Positions 1 through 8,583 of a DNA stretch of 59,788 bases are shown here, piece after piece. Position 1 is the stretch's first letter. Each line of letters opens with the position of its first letter. Made by a program: the position numbers and the translations under genes. Under the pieces are notes generated by a model. The model did no database searches. It was not told the origin of the DNA and saw only the letters and a program-made list of their open reading frames with translations. The stretch comes from WJJR01 sp964440935 (GTDB lineage: Bacteria; Zixibacteria; MSB-5A5; WJJR01), in contig CAYTTY010000020.1 of NCBI GenBank assembly GCA_964440935.1, positions 1 through 59,788 on the forward strand, written 5' to 3'.

Positions 1-735
1 CGGCATGACAACGAATGAGCCGTTCACACTTCAACTAACTTTGGGATTGACCCCCCGTCCGCCGCGGCGGAGGAATCCATTTGAATCTCGTAGTGTGTTC
101 AAAATGGATCCCCGCGTTCGCGGGGATGACAGCGGCGAGCTGTTTCACCCGAATGGATCGCTGAGGCAAACGGACAATATTTCTGACAATCGCTCTAGAA
201 ATCCAAACGGAAAGTAATTTTGACAATCACTCTATTGTCGTCTCCCGGAAGTCCGTTAAGTAAGTCAACGCGGCTGGTCCCGAGCGTGGCGTCACCCGCC
301 CTCGGGTGACGTCTTGTCCGGAAAGGAGATAGCGGTCACGCAAGGGCGCGTAACCGCACTGCGGTCGTGAACAAATTCATTAACCTACTTCCGGGACACG
401 ACACTAGTTGCGTTGCGGTTGCGAGTGATCGGGATGGATGTATCGCCATCACGGCCAAGTCTGTGTGCGAAACAGAACGTGCTTCGTCTCTTCCCAATCG
501 GAACCGCATTCCGACCATCCCTATAGTGGGAATAGACAGGCTGAATGTGGGTATAAATGGTATGCTTATAAGCCCGTGATCTGCTTCCCGCCCTTTGAGA
601 TACCCAATTGACTTTGCTCGAGCTGTTCTGCATATCCGCAGACGTGTTGAGTGATGGCTGACCATCATGCGGTCTGCCATCATCGACGTCGCCATGCTTA
701 AGTTGACACCAATTTCATCCATGACTGGAGGGACC
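1..735. other. Intergenic region with repeats, no supported gene
   Basis: No reading frame here looks like a real protein. The first 240 bases hold a palindrome of the CCCCGCG-TTCGCGGGG type (about 106-130) and two copies of the TTCTGACAATCGCTCTA motif (167-197 and 204-235). Bases 287-345 hold a GC-rich hairpin built on CACCCGCCCTCGGGTG. Its downstream sequence, CACGCAAGGGCGCGT, returns in variant form near 43300. From about 360 to 735 I see only leader sequence for the next gene. Confidence 0.6.
167..235 (+). repeat. Two tandem copies of the TTCTGACAATCGCTCTA end motif
   Basis: Two units read CAAACGGA, a short variable stretch, then TTCTGACAATCGCTCTA and TTTGACAATCACTCTA, at 167-197 and 204-235. 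The same unit occurs near 13.2, 13.3, 13.57, 34.1, 34.25, 34.45 and 40.2 kb, always between genes and in both orientations. In two places it forms the outer ends of a longer palindromic element. Confidence 0.75.
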
Positions 736-1497
736 ATGTTGAAACGGCTCGTTTTGGTCGCAGTTCTGCTGGCTGCCGTGAGTGCGTCGGTCGCAATGGC
801 ACAGACTGTCGACGAGATTCTCGATAAGTATGTCGAGGCGCGCGGCGGTATCAAGGCATTGGAAAAGGTTGAGAACGCCAAGTATTATGGGACGTCCACG
901 ATGCAAGGCATGCAGGTTCCCGGGCTCCTGTACATCAAGCGGCCCGACAAGATGCGCCTTGAATTCACGGTACAAGGTCAGACGATGATTCAGGCGTACG
1001 ACGGTGAGACCGGATGGTACATCTCGCCGTTTATGGGGAAGACGACGCCCGAGAAGATGACACCGGAGGATAGCGAAGAGATCAGGGAAATGGCCGATAT
1101 CGAGGGGCCGTTGATCAATCCGGAAGAAAAGGGCCATACGGTCGAGTTGATCGGTGAGGAAGACTTGGAGGGCCAACCGGTCTATAAGTTGAAACTCACC
1201 AAGGAAAGCGGCGATGTGGACTACGTGTACCTCGACGCCGAATATTATCTCGAACTGAAGACCACGGCCATGCGCGAACGGCAGGGGGCGGAAATCGAAG
1301 TCGACAGCTATTCGAGCGACTACAAAGAAGCCAACGGTCTGATGATCGCCCATTCGATCGAGAACAAGATGAATGGGCAGACCGTGATGCAGTATAACAT
1401 CGACTCGATTCAATTCAATATCGAGATGCCGGACTCGTTGTTTGAAATGCCGGAGGTGGAGGAGACCGCCGCCGACACGACTAAGGCCGGCGAGTAG
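736..1497 (+). CDS. Secreted LolA-like outer-membrane lipoprotein-sorting family protein
   Basis: 253 residues. The start at 736 follows GGAGGG and gives a clean signal peptide (MLKRLVLVAVLLAAVSASVAMA); an upstream in-frame ATG at 667 has no comparable site. The mature part alternates short beta strands (about 25-230) with phrases such as YIKRPDKMRLEF and AYDGETGWYISPFMGK. These resemble the half-barrel LolA/LolB fold, whose members bind lipid or lipoprotein acyl chains in the periplasm. The C-terminal tail is acidic. Homologues in FCB genomes are usually annotated as outer membrane lipoprotein-sorting protein without proven substrate. It stands alone, with an exported propeller gene about 100 bases downstream on the same strand. 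The fold assignment is inferred from pattern. Confidence 0.7.
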   Translation: MLKRLVLVAVLLAAVSASVAMAQTVDEILDKYVEARGGIKALEKVENAKYYGTSTMQGMQVPGLLYIKRPDKMRLEFTVQGQTMIQAYDGETGWYISPFMGKTTPEKMTPEDSEEIREMADIEGPLINPEEKGHTVELIGEEDLEGQPVYKLKLTKESGDVDYVYLDAEYYLELKTTAMRERQGAEIEVDSYSSDYKEANGLMIAHSIENKMNGQTVMQYNIDSIQFNIEMPDSLFEMPEVEETAADTTKAGE

Positions 1498-1600
1498 TGC
1501 GGATCACAAGCGACAATCTGCAATCGTAACGGGCAGTGGCGTCTGACGGGCGACGCGTGATATGCGCGTCCGTCAGACGGCAACACGCGGGAGAGGCTCT

Positions 1601-4600
1601 ATGTGCGCATCAACTCGCTGGCGTATGGCCGTATTGGCCGCCGCCGTACTGCTGAGTGGCGGCAGTCTGGCGGTGCAGGCGGAGACACCAATCGATTCCT
1701 ATACCTTTGGCGCCATCCAGGCGCGCGACATCGGTCCGGCGACGATGAGCGGACGGATCATGTCGATCGACGCCGTCCACTCCGATCGGCGCATCATCTA
1801 TGTGGGCACCGCGAGCGGCGGTGTGTGGAAGACCGAGAATGCCGGCATCACATTTGAACCGGTGTTCGATGATCACACAATGTCGATCGGATGTGTCACG
1901 ATCGATCAGGCGCGTCCGGACACGGTGTGGGTTGGGACCGGTGAAGGACGAACGCGGAACAGCGTATCGGTAGGAACCGGCCTCTATCGCACCACCGATG
2001 GCGGCGACAATTGGGAGTTCATGGGGTTCGCGAATTCCGAACGCATTATCGATGTGTTTATCCATCCCGACAACAGCGACATCATCTATGTCGGTGTGCT
2101 TGGCCATTTATGGGATGCCAACGAGGAGCGCGGCGTTTACAAATCGACCGACGGTGGGAAAACCTGGGAACGCATTCTCTCTGTCGATGAGAACACTGGT
2201 TGCGCCGATTTGGAAATGGACCCGGAGAACCCCGATGTTCTGTATGCCGCGATGTGGGAATTCCGTCGCAGTGCACATTTCTTCATTTCCGGTGGCGATG
2301 GGAGTGGCCTCTATAAAACCACCGATGGCGGCAGAACATGGACACGATTGGAAGAGGGCCTGCCAACGGGAGAGTTGGGACGTATCGGCCTCTCGATTGC
2401 ACCTTCCAATCCCAAGTTTGTGTATGCGGTGGTTGAGTCGGATGACAATGCGCTCTATCGCTCGGAAGACGGCGGTGCATCGTGGGTCAAGACCAGTGCA
2501 TCGTTCAACGTGCAAGCACGGCCGTTCTACTTCGCCGACTGTGTCGTCGATCCGATCGATTCGCTGCGTGTTTATAAGCCGGGCGTAACACTCACAGTCT
2601 CCGATGATGGCGGCGAGTCGTTTACATCACCGTTCCGCGGCGGGGGCAACGTGCACCCGGATCTGCATTCGCTGTGGGTCGATCCAAATGATCGTGAATA
2701 CATGCTGGTCGGCACCGATGGTGGTGTGTATGAGTCGCGTGACCGGGGCAATACCTGGCGCATGATGCAGAACCTGCCGCTGGCGCAGTACTATCGTGTC
2801 AGTGTCGATATGATGGTCCCTTATAATGTGTATGGCGGTTTGCAGGATAACGGATCGTGGTACGGCCCATCGAGCAGCCCCGGCGGTATTCAGAACAAGG
2901 ATTGGCAATCGGTTGGGTTTGGCGATGGCTTCTGCATTTTCCGTGATCCGACCGATCCTGATGTGATCTACTGGGAACTGCAGGGTGGGGAGATTCATCG
3001 GTATCATGTCGCGACCAAGGAAATTAAAGAAATTAAACCGTATCCCGAAGCGGATATGCCGAGGCTGCGGTTTAACTGGAACACGCCCCTGGTTAAGAGC
3101 CCCAACAATCCGAAAGCCATCTACTGCGGTGCGCAGTTCCTGTATCGCAGCACCGATCAGGGCGAATCGTGGGTGCGGTTGTCCAATGATCTGACCACCG
3201 ACGATCCCGAAAAGCAGCGCCAGGAAGAATCGGGCGGTCTGACGATCGACAACTCGACGGCCGAAAATCACTGCACGATTTTCACGATTGCCGAGTCGCC
3301 GGTTGACTCCAATGTCATTTGGGTTGGCACCGATGACGGTAATGTCCAGGTGACGACCGATCAGGGTGGGAGCTGGGACAATGTCGTGTCGAACATCGAC
3401 GGTTTGCCGGAGCACACCTGGTGCAGTACGGTCGAGCCGAGTCATCATGACCGCGCGACGGCGTATGCCACCTTCGACGGCCATTACTCCGGCGATATGA
3501 CGACGTATGTCTACAAGACGACTGACTTCGGCAAGACGTGGATGTTGATTGTGACGGATTCGATCGACGGTTACGCGCATGTGATTCGCGAGGATTTCGT
3601 CAATCCGAATCTACTGTTTGTTGGCACGGAATTCGGGCTGTATGTCACGGTCGATGGCGGGCAGCAGTGGGCGCGATTCACCGGGAATCTGCCGAAAGCG
3701 TCGGTGCGCGATATGGTGATTCATCCGCGTGAGTCGGATTTGGTTGTCGGCACGCATGGACGGGGCATTTTCATTATTGATGACATTACACCATTGCGCG
3801 AGTTGACGCCCGATGTTCTCGACGACGATCTGCACTTTTTATCATCACGTCCGACGCCGATTCGGGTGCCCAAATGGAAGCAGAGCTTCGCCGGTGATCA
3901 GGGATTTGTCGGACGCAACCCGAGTGACGTTGCCAAGATCACCTACTACATGAAGAAGCGTCACATGTTCGGTGATTTCAAAGTCGAGATCTACAATCCG
4001 GAAGGGGAACTGCTCAAGACGTTGCCGGGCGGCAAGCAACGCGGCATCAATCGGGTCAGTTGGCAGATGCGGAGGAAGCCGCCACGAGTGCCGCCGGCTC
4101 CGTCGCTGGCTGCCGGCGCATTGTTCGGGCCGATGTTGCCGGCAGGCGATTACATGGTGAAAGTCATTCGTCCAAAGGATACAGCGAGTGGGGTAGTGAG
4201 AGTCATTTACGATCCCGATTCGCCGCACAGCACCGAGGATCGTGCGCTGCAACAGGAGACGGTGCTCCAGTTGTACGACATGCAGGAACGGCTGGCGTTC
4301 ATTGCCGAATCGGTGACCGATGCGCGCGATCAGGCCGAGGCGCGCGCCGACAATTTCGAGGATAACGAGGATTTGGAAGACGCGTTGCGCGATTTCGCGG
4401 AACGTCTGGATGACTTGCATAAGACACTGGTCGCCACAAAAGAGGGTTGGCTGACCGGTGAGGAGCAGTTGCGCGAGCACGTGGTGAATCTGTATTCGGC
4501 CGTGAGCGGTTACGGTGGCCGTCCGACCCAATCGCAACTCGACCGCATGGCGGTCCTCGAAGACCGTATCGCCGAAAAGAACGACGCGTACGAGACGATC

Positions 4601-4705
4601 CTGGGTGAAGATTTGGCGTCGCTCAACACGCAACTCGAAGCGGCCGGAATGAACACCATCACCCGGTTGACCCAGGAGGAATACGACAAGCGGTTTCCGG
4701 AGTGA
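1601..4705 (+). CDS. Exported BNR/Asp-box beta-propeller protein (sortilin/VPS10-like)
   Basis: 1034 residues from the start at 1601, which has GGGAGAGG just upstream and opens a signal peptide (MCASTRWRMAVLAAAVLLSGG). An earlier ATG at 1562 would add 13 basic residues. Nine Asp-box motifs are visible, for example TTDGGDNW, STDGGKTW, TTDGGRTW, SEDGGASW, SRDRGNTW, STDQGESW, TTDQGGSW, TTDFGKTW and TVDGGQQW. They are spread over about residues 90-700 and imply one or two multi-bladed propellers. A C-terminal beta region (about 740-850) and a charged helical tail follow. Relatives are called glycosyl hydrolase or sortilin-like, but Asp boxes are structural and no catalytic site can be claimed. 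It is probably periplasmic or surface-located. Confidence 0.85.
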   Translation: MCASTRWRMAVLAAAVLLSGGSLAVQAETPIDSYTFGAIQARDIGPATMSGRIMSIDAVHSDRRIIYVGTASGGVWKTENAGITFEPVFDDHTMSIGCVTIDQARPDTVWVGTGEGRTRNSVSVGTGLYRTTDGGDNWEFMGFANSERIIDVFIHPDNSDIIYVGVLGHLWDANEERGVYKSTDGGKTWERILSVDENTGCADLEMDPENPDVLYAAMWEFRRSAHFFISGGDGSGLYKTTDGGRTWTRLEEGLPTGELGRIGLSIAPSNPKFVYAVVESDDNALYRSEDGGASWVKTSASFNVQARPFYFADCVVDPIDSLRVYKPGVTLTVSDDGGESFTSPFRGGGNVHPDLHSLWVDPNDREYMLVGTDGGVYESRDRGNTWRMMQNLPLAQYYRVSVDMMVPYNVYGGLQDNGSWYGPSSSPGGIQNKDWQSVGFGDGFCIFRDPTDPDVIYWELQGGEIHRYHVATKEIKEIKPYPEADMPRLRFNWNTPLVKSPNNPKAIYCGAQFLYRSTDQGESWVRLSNDLTTDDPEKQRQEESGGLTIDNSTAENHCTIFTIAESPVDSNVIWVGTDDGNVQVTTDQGGSWDNVVSNIDGLPEHTWCSTVEPSHHDRATAYATFDGHYSGDMTTYVYKTTDFGKTWMLIVTDSIDGYAHVIREDFVNPNLLFVGTEFGLYVTVDGGQQWARFTGNLPKASVRDMVIHPRESDLVVGTHGRGIFIIDDITPLRELTPDVLDDDLHFLSSRPTPIRVPKWKQSFAGDQGFVGRNPSDVAKITYYMKKRHMFGDFKVEIYNPEGELLKTLPGGKQRGINRVSWQMRRKPPRVPPAPSLAAGALFGPMLPAGDYMVKVIRPKDTASGVVRVIYDPDSPHSTEDRALQQETVLQLYDMQERLAFIAESVTDARDQAEARADNFEDNEDLEDALRDFAERLDDLHKTLVATKEGWLTGEEQLREHVVNLYSAVSGYGGRPTQSQLDRMAVLEDRIAEKNDAYETILGEDLASLNTQLEAAGMNTITRLTQEEYDKRFPE

Positions 4706-4731
4706 TGGACGGAGCCATAGATAGACGTCGG

Positions 4732-4909
4732 GTGCCACTGACCTTGGGGCGTGTTGAAAAACCCCCAAAAATGAGAGCCTTTGGGAGCGAGCCTGCCGGC
4801 GAGCCGCAACTGCATGTCCCACAGTTGGGCTCGGCAGGAGCCTCGCCCTCCCAAATCTGAGATGATATCCGTCGGCAGGTTTTTCAGCACGCCCCAAGGT
4901 CAGTGGCAC
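4732..4909. mobile_element. MITE-like repeat, family A, copy 1
   Basis: A 178-base element with near-identical terminal inverted repeats of about 33 bases. Each end reads GTGCCACTGACCTTGGGGCG, then TGTTGAAAAACC or TGCTGAAAAACC. Inside is a second inverted pair built on GGGAGCGAGCCTGCCGGCGAG and its partner ending GCCTCGCCCTCCC. It has no coding capacity. A second copy in the opposite orientation lies at 34267-34432, and a third begins at 59723 and runs off the window. It fills the space between two convergent genes and may also act as a terminator. Confidence 0.8.
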
Positions 4910-4934
4910 ACGGTATATTCTCTTTTCAAAATTG

Positions 4935-5888
4935 TTACAGCAACTGCTTGAGCAGTCGTAGCACCATCCGGTTGAAGCCTTCGGGGCCGGGGGCACCGGC
5001 GAGACGGATGCCTTTGTGCTCGCGCAGGGAGGCGTGGTACTTGCCGTCGGGGCGCTTGACCGCGACGGCGATGTCGCAGGCGGCCATCATCGGCCAATCG
5101 TTGGGGCTGTCGCCGAAGGCGAGCGTGCGCGGTTTGACCGGGGCCTTCTTGGCGTACCAGGCGATCAGTTCGCGGACCGCTTTGCCTTTGTCGGATGGGC
5201 CGGTCAGATGTAGGAAGCGTCCGCCGCGCGTGACCGTGAAGCCACTCCCGGTGAGCTTCTTAATCTGCTGTTCCTCTTCGCTTTCGGAGAGGTTCGGCTT
5301 AAAGATAAACGGCTCGTCGTATTCACGTTCCTTGGCGAGCGGGGCGTTATTTGCGGGGATGCCGGCGAGGCGGGTGATTTGCTCGGGCGTCCAATCGCCA
5401 AAGCCCTCACAGCCGACGCCGTTTTGCTCGCGGAATTCGATCAGGCGTTGGCGGACCGCGTCGTACGGTTTGCCCAACTCGCGCACCCAGTAGCCGTTAT
5501 TGGCCTTGGCGCCTTTTGGGCGGGTGCGGGACATTGCCTTGGGCCAGAAAATGGCGCCGCCGTTTTCGGAGATGATCGGCCCGTCGTGGCTGATCGCTTT
5601 GGCGATCACTTCCATCTCGGCGCGGGTCTTCGAGGAGACCAGCACGAGGGGAATGCCCAGCCGCTTTAACTCACGCAGAGCGGCCGTGGCCGGCTTGAAC
5701 GAATACGAATGAAAATCGAGCAGCGTGCCGTCGAGATCGGTGAATACGATCAGACCCGGTTTGGGCGGCGGCGCGGATCGTTTCTTCTTCTTCGTTGCCG
5801 GTTTTGTCGTCGTTCGTCTTTGACTCAGCGAAATCATGGGCCATAGAAAGTACATTTTTAGACACGTTTCGGCAACGGAATTTCGCAT
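4935..5888 (-). CDS. HAD phosphatase, mannosyl-3-phosphoglycerate phosphatase-like
   Basis: 317 residues with the HAD signatures: DLDGTLLDFHSY (nucleophile Asp), LVSSKTRAEM (motif II Ser), and AFGDSPNDWPMM (acidic motif IV). Phrases such as PIISENGGAIFWP and the C2-type cap match the mannosyl-3-phosphoglycerate phosphatase (MPGP/YedP) family. That family releases phosphate in mannosylglycerate synthesis. No synthase gene lies nearby, so the true substrate is open. The N-terminus carries a Lys/Arg-rich stretch (about 29-45) that is not part of the HAD core. Starts at 5855 or 5837 are possible, since none of the three has a strong ribosome-binding site. It diverges from the cobalamin riboswitch. 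Confidence 0.82.
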   Translation of the reverse strand: MRNSVAETCLKMYFLWPMISLSQRRTTTKPATKKKKRSAPPPKPGLIVFTDLDGTLLDFHSYSFKPATAALRELKRLGIPLVLVSSKTRAEMEVIAKAISHDGPIISENGGAIFWPKAMSRTRPKGAKANNGYWVRELGKPYDAVRQRLIEFREQNGVGCEGFGDWTPEQITRLAGIPANNAPLAKEREYDEPFIFKPNLSESEEEQQIKKLTGSGFTVTRGGRFLHLTGPSDKGKAVRELIAWYAKKAPVKPRTLAFGDSPNDWPMMAACDIAVAVKRPDGKYHASLREHKGIRLAGAPGPEGFNRMVLRLLKQLL

Positions 5889-5959
5889 GTGGTCCGATAT
5901 CCGGGCCTTGAGTGTGAAGAAAAGTCGACAATTGCGGTTGGCCTCAGGCGAAATTCACG

Positions 5960-5988
5960 TTGACAGACCGTTTCTCGTACGCTATTTG
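5960..5988 (+). promoter_or_regulatory. Sigma70-type promoter for the cobalamin-controlled operon
   Basis: TTGACA at 5960-5965, a 17-base spacer, then TATTTG at 5983-5988. Initiation about 7 bases on would start the transcript at the first bases of the riboswitch aptamer. The -10 box is imperfect, so this is a placement argument plus a perfect -35 match. Confidence 0.55.
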
Positions 5989-5994
5989 TTATAC

Positions 5995-6185
5995 AGCATC
6001 CGGCGGCCTGTGAGCCGACCGGGAAGGCGGTGAGAATCCGTCACAGCCCCGCTGCTGTATGCGGCTACAAGGGCGACAGGTGGAAGGTTGCGTGCCTTCC
6101 GCAAAGTCACGGGGAGCAAGACGCTCCTTGGAAGGCGTCGCCGGAGGTTGAAACCGCGAAGTCAGAAACCGGGCCGGATGCCCCG
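5995..6185 (+). ncRNA. Cobalamin (AdoCbl) riboswitch
   Basis: The conserved core GGGAAGGCGGTGAGAATCCG (6021-6040) is followed by the CAGCCCC box and GCTGCTGT (6044-6058). The 3' B12 box AGTCAGAAACCGGGCC lies at about 6160-6176. Spacing and order match the cobalamin riboswitch family. About 230 bases separate the B12 box from the receptor gene start, and that stretch contains a strong terminator hairpin. Repression by transcription attenuation when B12 is plentiful is therefore the likely mode. Confidence 0.93.
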
Positions 6186-6304
6186 ACATACGGGACGTCT
6201 GTCTCGGCTCGTCCGATCAGACGCCCTTCGATGCCTTCGCGGGAAGGATCGGGGGACAACAGCAGTCGCGCGGTTTGGCAGCCAGTGTCCCGCGTGTGAT
6301 GCCC

Positions 6305-6333
6305 ACCCGGCCACCGTGACGCCGGGTTTTTTT
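6305..6333 (+). terminator. Rho-independent terminator in the riboswitch leader
   Basis: Stem ACCCGGC / GCCGGGT (6305-6311 and 6321-6327) with a 9-base loop, running straight into seven T residues (6327-6333). It sits between aptamer and gene, as expected for the expression platform of a cobalamin-off switch. Confidence 0.82.
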
Positions 6334-6409
6334 GTCTTCGGCGCACGGCCAACTATTCGTTCCCACGATTGTATCGTCCACGTGAATCCCGACTTGGGGG
6401 AGTGTGACG

Positions 6410-8566
6410 ATGTATCGTTATCGCGGTATTGCCATCCCGGTGGTGGCGGTCATCCTGGCGCTGTGTGCGTCTTCAACAGCTGCCATCGCCCAATCGAATA
6501 CATCGATCACTGGTGTGGTGACCGATTCGGTGAGTGGTTTGCCGATTGCGGACGCCGTTGTCTGGATCATTGGATCGACCGAGTCGGCTGAGACCGGGGC
6601 CAATGGAACGTTTGCGATGCAATCGGTACCAATGGGACCGGTGCGACTGCGGGTGACGCGCGTTGGGTATCGCGACTACGGTCCGCTAACGGTCGAAGTG
6701 GTTGAAGGGTTTACACGACATCTCAACATCGCCCTCACACGCTTACCGGTGCGGATGCCCGATCAAATGATCGAGCATCGCAAGCGAATAATGCTCGATG
6801 AAGCAACCGTTCGCCGGTATACGCGTGGTGAGATCATTGACGCCGGTCATCGTACGGTGGGCGAGGCGCTGGCCGCCATTCCCGGTGTCCGGGTGTACGG
6901 TACATCCGAATCGCCGGGCGGAATGCGAGTGTCGGTCGGGGGTGAGCGACCACATCGGGTTGCGGTGCTATTCGATGGTCTGCCGCTGGCCGGGGGGGCG
7001 GACGGGGCGGTGGATCTCGATGCGATTCCGTTGTCGGCGGTGGCGGAAATCGCCGTGACACCGGGGGCGCAGTCGAGTACATCGGGCGATGCCGCCATTG
7101 GCGGTGTGGTTGATATTCGCACCGAAACGTCGCGATCCGCCGGAGGTGATGCGACCCTGCGCGCCGGTCAGCATGACCATTATGACGCCGCACTGTCCGG
7201 TACGGTCCGGCTCGATCCGGTCACGGCCACTGTCGCGCTGGAGCACGCGCAGCGTGGTGATCGCTTTACGTACCCCTCCGGCGATACCAGTGCGGAACGA
7301 ACCGGTACGGCACAAGACTCGTGGCGTGCATTTCTGGCGGTCACTCCACAATCGTCGTCTTCGCCGCGTCTGTCGGGATTCTGCTACGGATCCGATATCG
7401 GGCTGCCTGGTGCCCTGGAGCAAACGACACCGGATGCCTCCAATGAATCGTCGCATCTACGAATCCAGGGGACTTGGAAACGGGGCCACTATCATCGAAG
7501 CGACATCGGCGCCGGAGCCTGGTACGAAGAGTCGACCGAGCATTTCGTGTCGCCGGTGCGCATGCGTGCCGATTCGGAGTTGCGTGAGCGCTTCATTGGT
7601 GGTCGCACATACGCCGGACATCGCCTGGCTGGTGTCGAGGCACGGATCGAGGTCGAAGGACGCGAACGCCGTCTGGAAGGCACCGACAACCTCAGGCCGC
7701 ATCTTTCATTCGGTGTTCATGATCGTATGGAATTTTCGCTCCGGGCGCGTATCGACCGGGATGTCACCATCGGAACGCATGTGCTGTCGGGCGCGATTGC
7801 CGGGACGATTGATGGCGACGATGTGTCGTCGCCGTCGTATGTCCCGCGCGTCGATGTCGGATGGTCAATGCCGTTTGGCGTGCATCTGCGCGCCGGCTGG
7901 GGTGAATCGTTCCGCCGTCCGCTGTTGACGTCGTTGTTCTGGAAAGCCGATGCGTATGCTGTCGGCAATCCCGATTTGAAGCCGGAGCGCGCAGAGGAAT
8001 GGGAGTTTGGCATTGGCATGCGCCGCAGCGGTCTCTCCCTTGACAGCCGCTATTTCGAGCGTGATGTCGAGAATATCATCGTCTGGCAGCGGTCGACGGT
8101 CACCGGACAATACCAACCGCTCAACATCGACCGTACGCAAATCACCGGCCGCGAGGATCACCTTGGTGTGCGGTTGTTTGACGATGCGATCGTACTCGAT
8201 TACGCGCATGTTTACAACGGTGCGTATGATCACTCCGGTGATGTCAATTACGAGGGTCAGACGCTCGTGTTGACACCGCGCCACACGCACGATGTATCGT
8301 TATCGCTGCGATATGATCGCTGGCGGTTGCGCACATCGGGCCGGTGGGTGTCGCTGCGTTACATTCGTCGGCAGAATACGCCCGACAAGGCGCTGGCGCC
8401 GTACCGTGTGTTCGATGCACGGCTGCAGTACACTGCTCGGCAACAGAACCCGAGGATTTCTGTCGCGTTGGCATTCGATAATCTCACCAACGAGTTTTAC
8501 GAATTACTGGAACGCTACCCTGCCCCTGGACGCCAATGGTCGGTCGCTACGTCCATTTCGTTCTAA
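6410..8566 (+). CDS. TonB-dependent outer-membrane receptor, BtuB-like
   Basis: 718 residues. The start at 6410 follows GGGGGAG and gives a signal peptide ending AIAQ; a GTG two codons upstream is less well placed. Residues about 23-105 form a carboxypeptidase-regulatory-like domain (SITGVVTDSVSGLPIADAVV). The plug follows (about 135-245: VGEALAAIPGVRVYG, VAVLFDGLPLAGG, SGDAAIGGVVDIRT), then a 22-strand-type barrel ending in the aromatic SISF. Receptor family members take ligands across the outer membrane using TonB energy. The cobalamin riboswitch immediately upstream makes corrinoids the likely ligand. It is first in an apparent operon with a propeller protein and a DUF4430 lipoprotein. No BtuCDF transporter is in view. 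Confidence 0.88.
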   Translation: MYRYRGIAIPVVAVILALCASSTAAIAQSNTSITGVVTDSVSGLPIADAVVWIIGSTESAETGANGTFAMQSVPMGPVRLRVTRVGYRDYGPLTVEVVEGFTRHLNIALTRLPVRMPDQMIEHRKRIMLDEATVRRYTRGEIIDAGHRTVGEALAAIPGVRVYGTSESPGGMRVSVGGERPHRVAVLFDGLPLAGGADGAVDLDAIPLSAVAEIAVTPGAQSSTSGDAAIGGVVDIRTETSRSAGGDATLRAGQHDHYDAALSGTVRLDPVTATVALEHAQRGDRFTYPSGDTSAERTGTAQDSWRAFLAVTPQSSSSPRLSGFCYGSDIGLPGALEQTTPDASNESSHLRIQGTWKRGHYHRSDIGAGAWYEESTEHFVSPVRMRADSELRERFIGGRTYAGHRLAGVEARIEVEGRERRLEGTDNLRPHLSFGVHDRMEFSLRARIDRDVTIGTHVLSGAIAGTIDGDDVSSPSYVPRVDVGWSMPFGVHLRAGWGESFRRPLLTSLFWKADAYAVGNPDLKPERAEEWEFGIGMRRSGLSLDSRYFERDVENIIVWQRSTVTGQYQPLNIDRTQITGREDHLGVRLFDDAIVLDYAHVYNGAYDHSGDVNYEGQTLVLTPRHTHDVSLSLRYDRWRLRTSGRWVSLRYIRRQNTPDKALAPYRVFDARLQYTARQQNPRISVALAFDNLTNEFYELLERYPAPGRQWSVATSISF

Positions 8567-8583
8567 ACACAAGGAGACCCACC

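Noticed and set aside
336..881. A 181-codon minus-strand frame near the window start
   Set aside because: Overlaps the start and signal peptide of the LolA-like gene in antisense and shows no domain pattern.
3845..4996. A 383-codon minus-strand frame overlapping the BNR protein gene and a repeat
   Set aside because: It is opposite a coding gene and runs through a MITE-like repeat; the translation has no protein-like pattern.
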